Position numbers and translations under genes: made by a program. A stretch of DNA of 64,000 nucleotides from Rhodospirillales bacterium URHD0017 (GTDB lineage Bacteria > Pseudomonadota > Alphaproteobacteria > Reyranellales > Reyranellaceae): contig FODP01000033.1 of NCBI GenBank assembly GCA_900110395.1, positions 1 to 64,000 of the forward strand, written 5' to 3'. Positions 1 through 7,537 of the stretch are shown here, one piece after another; position 1 is the stretch's first letter, and each line of letters opens with the position of its first letter. Under the pieces are notes generated by a model. It had not been told where the DNA came from. It saw only the letters and a program-made list of their open reading frames with translations, and did no database searches.

Positions 1-297
1 AATGCCTTCGTCGAGAGCTTCAACGGGCGGCTGCGCGACGAATGCCTCAACGAGCACGTCTTCACCACGCTCGCCGAGGCCCGATGGATCGTCGAGGCCT
101 GGCGCGTCGACTACAACACGGTAAGGCCGCATGGCCGTCTGGGGCGGTTGCCTCCGGCGGTGTTCGGCGCTACGCGCAGACAGCCCGAAGAGCAACGGGG
201 CGGAACGCTGCGCTCGATCGGGGGCTTCGCGCCCCGCCCCGTTGCACCATCAACTACGAGAGCAAAAGAGGAACAGACTCAATCTGCTGACGTATGA
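1..297 (+). pseudogene. IS3-family transposase (OrfB), C-terminal part
   Basis: The reading frame is open from base 1 to a TGA at 295-297. It encodes the end of an IS3-type DDE integrase core: the motif around NAFVESFNGRLRDECL holds the last catalytic glutamate, and VDYNTVRPHGRLG is the typical end of the rve domain. The protein would cut and rejoin IS ends. The start lies outside the window, so it may be an intact element cut by the window edge or a remnant. About 30 residues follow the domain without recognisable features. It begins a 3-kb stretch full of mobile-element debris. Confidence 0.85.
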
Positions 298-312
298 GAT
301 GCGGGGAGCAGG

Positions 313-660
313 TCACCAGAAATCGGCGTAAGCAGCATAGTGCACGAAATACGACGCTGTCGCTGGAGGACCGCCGGGCGTATAGCCCAGGTAGAAGCCG
401 TGCGCAGACAGACTATAGGCAGTAACGACGGACCACGTTCCACCGTGCGTAGAACTGAAGCCTGCATTCAGCGTATAGCTGGTCGCATTGGCGGTGCCGG
501 CGCCATCCCAATAGGAGGTAGTAGTGGGCGTCACCCGCATGCGAGTCGGAAATGGAATCGCTGTAATCGTGCCAAGGACCCCGTTAGTGATCGGCACGCC
601 CCCTGCAATATTCGCAGTCGTCGCAGTACCTGGCGCCGTCTCATTTGCGGCCTGGTGCTA
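313..660 (-). pseudogene. Phage-like tail/structural protein, C-terminal fragment
   Basis: The minus strand holds an open frame that ends at 313 and is bounded upstream by an in-frame TAG at 658-660. The predicted peptide is rich in Thr, Ser, Ala, Gly and aromatic residues (ITAIPFPTRMRVTPTTTSYW, then a YTLNAGFSS stretch). This resembles the C-terminal domains of phage tail-fibre or collar-type proteins from alphaproteobacterial prophages. No credible start codon with a ribosome site is present, so I read it as the truncated 3' end of a larger gene. It overlaps nothing coding on the plus strand. The family assignment rests on composition and general appearance only. Confidence 0.4.
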
Positions 661-661
661 G

Positions 662-811
662 ATGCAACTGTTCCCATTTGTCCTTCCTAGTCCTGCGCCT
701 TCTCCCAATCCGGCATTTCCAGGCCCAACCGGCGTGCCCGATCCGTATCAACCAACTTCGCCATTCTCAACGCCCATCGGAAATCCAGCTGGTCAAGGCG
801 GCTATAAATGA
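662..811 (+). pseudogene. Proline-rich Rhs-type C-terminal tail (orphan)
   Basis: A 49-codon ATG frame follows an in-frame TAG. It encodes a proline/glycine-rich peptide (VLPSPAPSPNPAFPG, then SPFSTPIGNPAGQGGY). Short tails like this often follow the DPxGL border of Rhs/YD-repeat proteins, where polymorphic tips are exchanged. The Rhs core itself is absent, so this looks like a displaced tip or a very small independent ORF. A two-helix membrane protein begins 58 bases downstream, as immunity genes do behind Rhs tips. Both the Rhs origin and the pairing are inferences. Confidence 0.35.
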
Positions 812-869
812 CCAGAACAATCGTTGGCATCCCCATAGTTGCAGATTTGGGCCTGCTGAAGTGGCGCCA

Positions 870-1142
870 ATGATCAAGGGACTAAAGATCTTGGCTGTGG
901 TTCTTGTGTCAGCCTTCCTGGCTGCCCTTGGATGGCTCTTTTACTTGTCGGCAAAGTTCCTCGGCGCACCAACACAGCCTCTGCCCGAAGCCGGTAGGAC
1001 GGTTGGCTGGAATAGTCATGGCACTATTCACTTTATCACCGAACATGAAAGTCAGATTTTCAGTTCTACGTTCATAGTAACGATCATTCTGTTCTTCTGT
1101 GTTGCAGGTGTCGTCGCTCTGCAGCAACGCTACAAGAAGTAA
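870..1142 (+). CDS. Small two-helix membrane protein, possible Rhs immunity protein
   Basis: This is a 90-residue protein with one hydrophobic helix near residues 7-30 and a second near residues 67-85, separated by a polar segment. It ends in a basic tail (QQRYKK). I chose the ATG at 870 because it places a helix at the N-terminus. The frame is open further upstream, but that part reads as random basic sequence. The ribosome site is weak. It lies directly behind a proline-rich Rhs-like tail and before an antisense IS66 remnant. Small membrane proteins in this position are often immunity proteins against membrane-active tips, but nothing in the sequence proves it. Confidence 0.5.
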   Translation: MIKGLKILAVVLVSAFLAALGWLFYLSAKFLGAPTQPLPEAGRTVGWNSHGTIHFITEHESQIFSSTFIVTIILFFCVAGVVALQQRYKK

Positions 1143-1182
1143 CTTCTTCGCCAGTAGTGATGAGCTGTGACCCTGCCTCTTC

Positions 1183-1500
1183 TCACCCCAACTGCGGCTC
1201 GAGTTCGACCCAAGCGACGAGAGATGCACATGGTCGAAAGGCAGAACAAATGGAAGCGTCCGGCGAAGGCCGCGGAGTCTGTTGTTGATTAAGCGGCAGC
1301 CTTTTGCTGCAGTGCGTCTTCCAGTTCCAGGGAAGCAGCTCGTCGATTCGCTTGGCCGGATGGTCATGCAGGCGAGCGAGAACGTCGGCAAGCCAAGCCA
1401 GCGGATCAGCGTCGTTGAGCTTGGCGGTCTCGATCAGAGTGTAGACAGCGGCGGCGCGGCGACCACCTTCGTCGGAGCCGTCGAAGCCGGACGCGGCTCG
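1183..1500 (-). pseudogene. IS66-family transposase (TnpC) C-terminal remnant
   Basis: On the minus strand the segment encodes GSDEGGRRAAAVYTLIETAK followed by LNDADPLAWLADVLARLHDH and RIDELLPWNWK. This is the near-invariant C-terminal end of IS66-type TnpC. The frame runs on to a TGA at 1183-1185. The catalytic DDE region and the accessory tnpA/tnpB genes are missing, so the element is dead. The remnant is antisense to the flanking Rhs pieces and seems to have inserted between two Rhs tips or joined them by deletion. The 5' breakpoint is near 1500 and is approximate. Confidence 0.8.
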
Positions 1501-1529
1501 GTCCGCGGCGAGCTGATGCGGCGCGCGAG

Positions 1530-1913
1530 ACCGTTTGTTGCACGGACGGCGCCGCCGACAATCGAACCCAATCTGGCGCCGACACCTCCACTCGCCCCCT
1601 CAGTGCCGGTTCAGTCCACGCCTTTCCAATCAACGCCATCGGTCCAGCTCACACTGCCAGCCGCTACAACGCCGCAGCAGGAAGCCAACATCCCTACGCC
1701 TATGTTTTGAACGACCCACTGAACTTGACGGATCCAACCGGGCTGGCAGGTGTTGTGACAGCGGGATTAAACGATACGCCGATGCAGGATTGGTTCATGT
1801 ATTGGCTCTGCTTAATGTGTGGTGTGCAGGTCCCGAAGCCGCCGAGCTTACCTCCGGCTCCCATGCCTCCGATCGAGGGACCGCAAAGGCCGGGGCGGAA
1901 TAGCGGGACATAA
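1530..1913 (+). pseudogene. Rhs/YD-repeat protein, 3' end with variable C-terminal tail
   Basis: The frame reads RYNAAAGSQHPYAYVLNDPL then NLTDPTGL. This is the hallmark end of the Rhs repeat-associated core, just before the variable tip. The tip is about 55 residues. It has an aromatic, Cys-containing stretch (DWFMYWLCLMCG) and a proline-rich end (KPPSLPPAPMPPIEG). Almost the whole Rhs core is missing upstream, where an IS66 remnant lies on the other strand. The gene is therefore a truncated leftover, although the tip itself is complete. A Sel1-type gene starts 35 bases later. The tip resembles no nuclease or deaminase I know. Confidence 0.75.
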
Positions 1914-1948
1914 GACATAATAGGTAATCTATCGATTGGAGCTGTTTA

Positions 1949-2554
1949 GTGGACTACATAGACTGGACAAAAGAACCTGATGTTGAGCGCCTGAGGATGC
2001 TCGTTGAGCTGCTGGCAAATAATCCAGCAGCGGCTGTGCCTGGCCTGGAGCTACTTGCAGAACGCGGATCTGTCGCAGCCTGTTCGCATCTCGCGTACTT
2101 CTACCTTGAAGGAGGTCCTGCAGAATTCTTGGACATCAATAAGGCCAAGTATTGGTATCTAAAGGCTCAAGAAAGAGGCAATCAAGAAGCAGCCTATATG
2201 CTTGGTCGGTTACACTACCAAGCTCACGAGTACGGTTTAGCCTTTTTATCCTTTTCGAAGGGAACCAAGTACGGTTACCCGCCGGCCATTTTTAACCTTG
2301 CTGGCTTGTACAAGCGAGGCGAAGGAACTGAAAAGAACCTTTCTGAGTACAAGAGGTTACTCGAGCTGGCTTCCTCTAAAAAGCACATCGTCGCGAAGCG
2401 GGACTTGGCCGTGCTTCTGCTTTCAGGCCAGTTTGGACTAACTGCGGCTGGCCGCGGATTATTGATTTACTTTAGTTTTCTAAAGGACACTGGATACATT
2501 CTCAAGAAGGCGTTTACTCCAGGATCAACGCACGACGAACGCACTATCACATAG
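1949..2554 (+). CDS. Sel1/TPR-repeat protein, candidate Rhs immunity protein
   Basis: This is a 201-residue protein starting at GTG, with GGAG 9 bases upstream. Two to three Sel1-like repeats are visible: AERGSVAACSHLAYFYLEGG, KAQERGNQEAAYMLGRLHYQ and the following GTKYGYPPAIFNLAGLYKRG. The repeats give a helical solenoid for protein binding. The C-terminal 50 residues are hydrophobic and less regular. There is no signal peptide. GC content is visibly lower than in the rest of the window and codon choice is less biased, suggesting recent transfer. Its place directly behind an Rhs tip, and the known use of Sel1/TPR proteins as immunity factors, make immunity the best guess; this is inference. 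Confidence 0.7.
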   Translation: MDYIDWTKEPDVERLRMLVELLANNPAAAVPGLELLAERGSVAACSHLAYFYLEGGPAEFLDINKAKYWYLKAQERGNQEAAYMLGRLHYQAHEYGLAFLSFSKGTKYGYPPAIFNLAGLYKRGEGTEKNLSEYKRLLELASSKKHIVAKRDLAVLLLSGQFGLTAAGRGLLIYFSFLKDTGYILKKAFTPGSTHDERTIT

Positions 2555-2638
2555 TGCCTTACAGGGCACGACTCAGGCGCACACTCAAAAATATTAGCGA
2601 CTTGATCCAGATACCTTCCTCCGGGTAGTGGAGGCTAA

Positions 2639-3025
2639 ATGCGGCCTAGCGTTGCAGCAATCATTGGAGTGATCGTGGATGCGTTTCGCGTCAGCGCCGC
2701 ATTCCGGGCCGCTGCACGGGGAGACAGCGAGAATGCGATGCGCAAGCTGTTGCGCCTTGGTGACTTCACCAGCGCGACATTCGAGGTCAGATTATTAAAG
2801 GGCGCGCTCCATTCTCATATCGCAAATCACCAAGCCGCCGCGGACGAACTCTTGGCTGCGGCTCGTGCAGTCAGAGCGGACACACGTTTGTCGAGGGCCG
2901 AGATGAACTATCTCGTGGCGTATGCCTTTCAATACTGGGCCTATTCGGCGCACCAAGTTGGATTGGAACCAACAGAGGAAATGAGAACATCCTCCGGGTG
3001 GAAAGTCCGGTTGAAGCCGGCTTAG
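2639..3025 (+). CDS. Hypothetical helical protein (TPR-like)
   Basis: This is a 128-residue protein with GGAGG nine bases before the ATG. It is predicted to be mostly alpha-helical, with alternating Ala-rich amphipathic segments (AAARGDSENAMRKLLRLGDF, then HIANHQAAADELLAAARAV) that resemble degenerate tetratricopeptide units. A hydrophobic stretch at the N-terminus (VAAIIGVIVDAF) could be a short anchor, but it is followed by a charged helix, so a cytosolic location is also possible. It is the last gene of the Rhs-debris zone and may be a second accessory or immunity gene. I do not recognise the family. Confidence 0.55.
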   Translation: MRPSVAAIIGVIVDAFRVSAAFRAAARGDSENAMRKLLRLGDFTSATFEVRLLKGALHSHIANHQAAADELLAAARAVRADTRLSRAEMNYLVAYAFQYWAYSAHQVGLEPTEEMRTSSGWKVRLKPA

Positions 3026-3144
3026 TCCCAGCCTCCCTGCGCGCAAAGTTTCCGCTTAAGGTCCCTCTCGAGGGCATTGTCATCAGGTGATTGATAGCCG
3101 CGTTGCACCTGTACGACCTCGATCGCCTGCTAATTCGCAGTCCC

Positions 3145-4224
3145 TCAAGACAAGAAGCCGAGCCGCTGTAGCTGCCGCACCCCAAAGTCTCGCTGCTGGC
3201 CCCAGCAGCCCTGGGCCACCGTCGCGAACACACTGCGGAAGTCGACGGTGTGCTTGAGGTCGCCGTCGGTGAGGTCGGTGAGCGACGGATAGGCGCCGTG
3301 CAGGCCACCCTTCACGCCGCCACCCATCACGAACAGCGGCGCCGCCGTGCCGTGGTCGGTGCCGCCGCTGGCGTTCTGGCGGACGCGGCGGCCGAACTCC
3401 GAGTAGGTCATCACCAGCACGTCGTTCCACCGGTTGGCGGCCATCAGGTTCTTGCGCAGGATCGCCAGGTTCGTCGCCAGGAAAGCCAGCAGCCGCTCGT
3501 GCGGCTGAACCTGGTTGGCATGGGTGTCGAACCCGCCCAGCGCCGCCTTGACCGTCACCACCGGCACTCCCGCCGTGATCACGCGCGTGGCGAGGTCGAG
3601 CTGGCGGCCGAGCAGCACTTCCTGCGGATAGGCTTCGGCAGGCGCCGCGGCGGCGCGCAGCTTGTCGGCCAGGCCCTTGGCCGCGCCGTTGATCTCCTGG
3701 CGCACCGCCAGCAGATGGCGCAGGGCGGGATTGCCGCCGTCCTTCATGCCGCCGGTGTCCTTGAGTGCCGTCGCCTGGCGCAGGAAGTTCTCGGCATCCT
3801 GCATGACGATGGTGCGCAGCTCGGGCCCGGTGCTGGGCAGCGCGTTGGTATCGACGACGATGCTGTCGACGCCCACGCCCTTGGGCAGCGCCGCGCCCTT
3901 GAAGGCCTGGGCGATCCAGCCCTCGCTCAAGGTCTGGTTCGAGGCCGAGGCGGTGTCCCAGATCTCGATCGAGCGGAAATGCGAGCGGTTGGGATAGGGA
4001 TAGCCGACGCCCTGCACGATCGCGAGGTCGCCCGCCCTCCACGAGTCCATCAGCGGCTCGAGCTTGTTGTGCAGGCCGACCTTCTCGTCGAGCTGGATGG
4101 TGTGGTCGCGCGCCACGCCGATGCCGGGGCGCAGCTCGTGGTATTTGGGGTCGGCATAGGGAATGACGGTGTTCAGCCCGTCATTGCCACCCTTGAGCTC
4201 GATCAGCAGGAGGATGCGGCCCAT
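3145..4224 (-). CDS. DUF1501 family protein
   Basis: This is a 359-residue protein with the DUF1501 hallmarks: an N-terminal ELKGGNDGLNTVIPYADP motif, YPYPNRSHFRSIEIWDTAS, a GGFDTHANQ segment, and TYSEFGRRVRQNASGGTDHG near the C-terminus. The fold is related to alkaline-phosphatase/sulfatase enzymes and the histidines and aspartates are likely metal ligands; the substrate is unknown. DUF1501 proteins usually carry a Tat signal. This one begins directly at the domain, with AGTGAGGA as ribosome site 3-10 bases before the ATG, so it lacks its own export signal. It is the last gene of the operon, seven bases after DUF1800, its usual partner. Confidence 0.9.
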   Translation of the reverse strand: MGRILLLIELKGGNDGLNTVIPYADPKYHELRPGIGVARDHTIQLDEKVGLHNKLEPLMDSWRAGDLAIVQGVGYPYPNRSHFRSIEIWDTASASNQTLSEGWIAQAFKGAALPKGVGVDSIVVDTNALPSTGPELRTIVMQDAENFLRQATALKDTGGMKDGGNPALRHLLAVRQEINGAAKGLADKLRAAAAPAEAYPQEVLLGRQLDLATRVITAGVPVVTVKAALGGFDTHANQVQPHERLLAFLATNLAILRKNLMAANRWNDVLVMTYSEFGRRVRQNASGGTDHGTAAPLFVMGGGVKGGLHGAYPSLTDLTDGDLKHTVDFRSVFATVAQGCWGQQRDFGVRQLQRLGFLS

Positions 4225-4231
4225 GGCGTCC

Positions 4232-5821
4232 TCACTTCAGCTGGTAGGCGGTGTCGAGCATCGCCGCCGCCACCGTGGCGCCCGGCGCGCGCGAGGGGTC
4301 GACCGTGTCGATCGGCGCGCGCGGCAGCAGCGTGCGCAGCAAGGTCGCCGAATCGACACCGGACAGTGTCGGGCCGAGCTTGGCCTCGTCGCCGGCAGAG
4401 CGCAGGCTGCGGCCCTCGACTGGCCGCGGCTCGGCCGTTGGCTCGGCCATCTGCATCGTCCCCTCATCCGATTTCATCGGCAGCTGCTCGCGCCGCTCGA
4501 TGCGGCGGTTCTTGGAGCTCGACATCATCGCGCCTTCCATCGAGGCCACGGTCGTCGCCTCGACGATGCGGCGCAGGAACTGCTGGCGCAGAAGGAGCGT
4601 GTAGGTGCTGATCCAGGTCTCGCCACCCGGCCAGCCCTTGACGTTGGGCGGATCGAACGGCATCTGGCCCAGCCCCTGCATCATGCGCACGAGCTGGGTC
4701 TTCTCCGGTACCGGGAGGCCGAGCAGATGGACCGTGCCCACGATCAGCTCGACCGGCGATTTTATAAGGCCGCCGCGGTTGGCGGGATCGCGGAACTGCG
4801 CCGACAGCAAAATCGAGCGCATCAGCGGCCGGAGCTCGTAGTTGGCGCGGAACTGAGCCGCGAGCTTCTTGATCTCGGTGGGGTCGGGCTTCAGCGACAC
4901 GAACTCGCGCCACAGCTTCTCGACGATGGTCTCGGCCGTGCGCGGATGTTTCAGCAGGATGGCGACGATCGCATCGCCGTCGAAGCGGCCGGTCTGGCCC
5001 AGGAAGGTCTTCTCGCCGCCGTCATGCTCGTTGTCGCGAATCTTGAACTGACCGGTCTGGCGGTCGACGGTCCACCCGGTGAAGGCGCGGGCGGCGGCCT
5101 TGATGTCGGCCTCGCTGTAATGGCCCTCGCCCAGGGTGAAGAGCTCCAGGAGCTCGCGGGCGAAATTCTCGTTGGGCTGGCGCGCCACGCTGCGCATGCC
5201 GTCGAGATAGATCAGCATCGCCGGATCGCGCGCCACCTCCTTCAGGAGCGTGGCGAAGTTGCCCAGCGCCTCGCGGCGGAACAGCGCGTTCTGGCGGAAC
5301 AGCGACGGCGGAAACCGCACCTTCTGCAGCGAAGAGGTGAAGTGGTTGTGCCAGAACAGCACCATGCGCTCGGTCAGCGGCTGGTCGGTGACCAGCATCT
5401 CGTCGATCCACCAGCTGCGCAGCTCGCGGCCCTGCTCCTGCAACGGCCGCTCGGGCTGCAGCGCCTTGCCGTCGACACCGGCCTTCTTCTTCGCCTCGGC
5501 AGCCTCGGCCCGTGCGGCCTGGACCTGGCGCTGCAGCTCGGCCGGTCCCTCGTTCAGCCAGCCCGGCGGCGGCGTGATGGCGTCGCGGCGCACGCTGGCC
5601 AGCAGACGATCAACGGTGGCGACGTAGTCCTGGGCTTCGAGCGCCCGGATCTCCGCCGGCGTCGCGCCGAAGGTCGTGCGCGACAGCAGATGCCGCGCCT
5701 CGTCGAAATCCATCGTCGCGGCGGCATGGCTCGGCCGCAGCGGCCACAGGCCGGCGGACAATGCCGCCGCCCCTGCAGCTCCCTTGACCACAAACCCTCG
5801 CCGACCGATTGGCGCGACCAT
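4232..5821 (-). CDS. DUF1800 family protein with Tat-type signal
   Basis: This is a 529-residue protein. The N-terminus GRRGFVVKGAAGAAALSAGL is a twin-arginine-like signal (one Arg pair followed by a hydrophobic core and an AXA-like site near residue 30). Then come DUF1800 motifs: ARHLLSRTTFGATPAEIRAL, MVLFWHNHFTSS, QNALFRREALGNFATLLKEV, NFARELLELFTLGEGHYSE and RAFTGWTVDR. The start at 5821 is fixed by AGGAGA eight bases upstream. DUF1800 is almost always encoded next to DUF1501, and both are thought to act outside the cytoplasm, but no enzymatic activity is established. A long coiled segment (about residues 75-105, rich in Ala, Glu and Lys) interrupts the domain. Confidence 0.9.
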   Translation of the reverse strand: MVAPIGRRGFVVKGAAGAAALSAGLWPLRPSHAAATMDFDEARHLLSRTTFGATPAEIRALEAQDYVATVDRLLASVRRDAITPPPGWLNEGPAELQRQVQAARAEAAEAKKKAGVDGKALQPERPLQEQGRELRSWWIDEMLVTDQPLTERMVLFWHNHFTSSLQKVRFPPSLFRQNALFRREALGNFATLLKEVARDPAMLIYLDGMRSVARQPNENFARELLELFTLGEGHYSEADIKAAARAFTGWTVDRQTGQFKIRDNEHDGGEKTFLGQTGRFDGDAIVAILLKHPRTAETIVEKLWREFVSLKPDPTEIKKLAAQFRANYELRPLMRSILLSAQFRDPANRGGLIKSPVELIVGTVHLLGLPVPEKTQLVRMMQGLGQMPFDPPNVKGWPGGETWISTYTLLLRQQFLRRIVEATTVASMEGAMMSSSKNRRIERREQLPMKSDEGTMQMAEPTAEPRPVEGRSLRSAGDEAKLGPTLSGVDSATLLRTLLPRAPIDTVDPSRAPGATVAAAMLDTAYQLK

Positions 5822-5832
5822 GGGGATGTCTC

Positions 5833-6363
5833 CTACTGCGACGGGCGCGGAGGCGGCGGCGGCCCCGGTGGGCGCGCCCACGGGCTGGACAGCAGCCGGT
5901 CGACCAGGATCTGGTGCATCTTCACGCGCTGCTCGGGATCGAGCTGGGCTTCCATCTGTGACAGCGCGTGCACCGTCTCCTTCTGCTGGTCGGCGCGCAG
6001 CTCGCCCATGCGGTCGATCAACGGCGCGAGCCGCGCCTGGTCGAGCGGCTGGCGCTTGTATTCGGCGACGATCTGCTCGCGCACCTTCTGCATCTCGCGC
6101 GAGCGCTCGCGCCGCACCTGGGCGTGTTGCTCGAACACGCCGCGCAGCGCCTGGCGCTGTCGGGGATCGAGGTTGAGGTCGCCCGCGACGATCTCCAGCG
6201 CGCTCGGTCGCGCCTGCGGCGGGGGTGGTGCCGGGGGCGGCGGCAGCGGCAGGCGCTGCTCGAACGGCAGGGGAGCGACCCAACCGCGGTAGACGAACCC
6301 CGCGACGAAGAAGCCATTCAGCAGCAGTGACAGGGCCAGCGCCACCGTGACGAGGCGGGGCAT
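5833..6363 (-). CDS. Periplasmic heavy-metal-sensor-like protein (CpxP/CnrX type)
   Basis: This is a 176-residue protein. One hydrophobic helix at residues 5-25 (ALALSLLLNGFFVAGFVYRG) is an uncleaved anchor or signal. A proline-rich linker follows, and then a helical hairpin domain (LDPRQRQALRGVFEQHAQVR through RADQQKETVHALSQMEAQLD, then LDPEQRVKMHQIL). The LxPxQRxx repeat is typical of CpxP/Spy and CnrX/ZraP-like periplasmic sensors that bind misfolded protein or metal. The C-terminus is again proline-rich (PPGPPPPPRPSQ). It sits one base after the anti-sigma gene and 11 bases before DUF1800, so it probably supplies the periplasmic signal for the sigma/anti-sigma switch. Confidence 0.8.
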   Translation of the reverse strand: MPRLVTVALALSLLLNGFFVAGFVYRGWVAPLPFEQRLPLPPPPAPPPPQARPSALEIVAGDLNLDPRQRQALRGVFEQHAQVRRERSREMQKVREQIVAEYKRQPLDQARLAPLIDRMGELRADQQKETVHALSQMEAQLDPEQRVKMHQILVDRLLSSPWARPPGPPPPPRPSQ

Positions 6364-6364
6364 G

Positions 6365-6865
6365 TCAGACGCCGTCCAGGAATTCGGCCAGTTCGTTCGA
6401 CGTATCGGTGGCGGCGTAGCGATCCTGGGCCATCGATTCGCCCAGGCCGCCCCCCAGCATGAAGCCGGAAATGGCGACGATCACCGCGGCCGTCATCATC
6501 GCGAGCCGCGGCAAGGCAAAGCGCCGGTTCAGGGCGAACAGCCAGTCGAACAATCCGACGCGTGCCGGGCGCTGCTCGACCTCGAAGCCGACCAACGCCT
6601 TGGCCCGCACCTCCAGACGCGCCGGCGCCGCCGGCAGCGGCATGCCCAGCACTTCCGAGAGGTCGAGGGCGGCGCGGCGCATCTCGGGGTCGGCCGCCAC
6701 GGCGGCTTCGATGCGGGCCGCTGCCGTTTCCGACAGGCGGCCTTCCAGCCACGCGGCGAAGTCGAGATCCGACACCGGCCCGAACATCAGCCCTGGCGCG
6801 ACACGGTCCGCGGCAAGGCTTCGCCACAGCTCCTTGTCGCTCTGGGTGGGACGTTCCGTGCTCAT
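6365..6865 (-). CDS. Membrane anti-sigma factor
   Basis: This is a 166-residue protein with an acidic cytosolic N-terminal domain (SDLDFAAWLEGRLSETAAAR is an anti-sigma, zinc-finger-like helical region without the His-Cys-Cys metal set). A single membrane helix lies near residues 119-140 (MMTAAVIVAISGFMLGGGL), followed by a short periplasmic tail. The layout matches membrane-bound anti-sigma proteins that hold an ECF sigma factor inactive. It lies 61 bases behind the sigma gene and one base ahead of the CpxP/CnrX-like sensor. It most likely binds the adjacent sigma factor through its N-terminal half. Confidence 0.75.
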   Translation of the reverse strand: MSTERPTQSDKELWRSLAADRVAPGLMFGPVSDLDFAAWLEGRLSETAAARIEAAVAADPEMRRAALDLSEVLGMPLPAAPARLEVRAKALVGFEVEQRPARVGLFDWLFALNRRFALPRLAMMTAAVIVAISGFMLGGGLGESMAQDRYAATDTSNELAEFLDGV

Positions 6866-6926
6866 CGCGCTCTCCTGCTGCAGATTACGTCAGAAACCGG
6901 CCTGGCATCCCCTGCCAAAGGCGTTT

Positions 6927-7472
6927 CTATTGGGGTTCTTCGTGGAAATGGGCTCGCAACCGCAGCAACGCCTTATGGTGCGTACTGCGAACGGTTTGGG
7001 CGTCGATCTTGAGAAGTTGGGCCACTTCCGACACGTCCTTCTCCTCGTCATATAGGCATTTCAGCACCAGCATCTGCCGTTCGGTGAGAAGTCCTTGAGG
7101 AATCTTGAGTTTTTCCACATGGCGGTCTTCGACCCCCAGGCTGGCCTCGGGCACGTCGTCGAGCGGCGTGGTGGCCTGGCGCCGACGGCGGGCGTGATCG
7201 ACGGCCGCCGAACGGGACACCACGGCGAGCCAGGTCGAGAGGCCGGCGCGGGCCGGGTCATAGGTTTTCAACAGCCTGTAGTCGTTGGCGCATAGCCGGA
7301 CGAACACGTCCTGGGCGGCATCCATCACATCCTCTTCGCTCAGCCGGTATGAAGCGAGCGTACGACGCACGACGGCATTGATCAGAGGAGCGGCCGCGGT
7401 GACGAAGCTGTCCCAAGCACGCTTGTTGCCCGTCACGAGCGTCCGCAGGTCGATCTGGTTCAGTTCCGTCAC
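6927..7472 (-). CDS. ECF-type RNA polymerase sigma factor
   Basis: This is a 181-residue sigma-70 family protein. Region 2 includes EDVMDAAQDVFVRLC and STWLAVVSRSAAVDHARRRR (promoter melting and -10 contacts). Region 4 includes LTERQMLVLKCLYDEEKDVS and the helix-turn-helix VAQLLKIDAQTVRSTHHKAL (-35 contacts). I prefer the GTG at 7472 (VTELNQID), preceded by AGAAAG; an in-frame GTG at 7514 adds only an unlikely 14-residue extension. It heads the operon with its anti-sigma factor and a periplasmic sensor. DUF1800/DUF1501 are therefore probably part of its regulon, and autoregulation is expected but no promoter pair could be assigned. Confidence 0.88.
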   Translation of the reverse strand: MTELNQIDLRTLVTGNKRAWDSFVTAAAPLINAVVRRTLASYRLSEEDVMDAAQDVFVRLCANDYRLLKTYDPARAGLSTWLAVVSRSAAVDHARRRRQATTPLDDVPEASLGVEDRHVEKLKIPQGLLTERQMLVLKCLYDEEKDVSEVAQLLKIDAQTVRSTHHKALLRLRAHFHEEPQ

Positions 7473-7537
7473 GCCCGCGTTCTTTCTCGGCCCGTCCGCC
7501 CTGCAGTGTAACACGGTTTGTGGCGAAATCAGGCCTT

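Noticed and set aside
3026..3144. Possible IS end or RNA gene after the small helical protein
   Set aside because: No tRNA cloverleaf, terminal repeat or conserved RNA motif could be confirmed. It appears to be plain intergenic sequence.
4163..6292. A 709-codon plus-strand frame opposite DUF1800
   Set aside because: DUF1800 and DUF1501 motifs lie on the minus strand. The plus-strand frame is Arg/Ala/Gly-rich without domain features.
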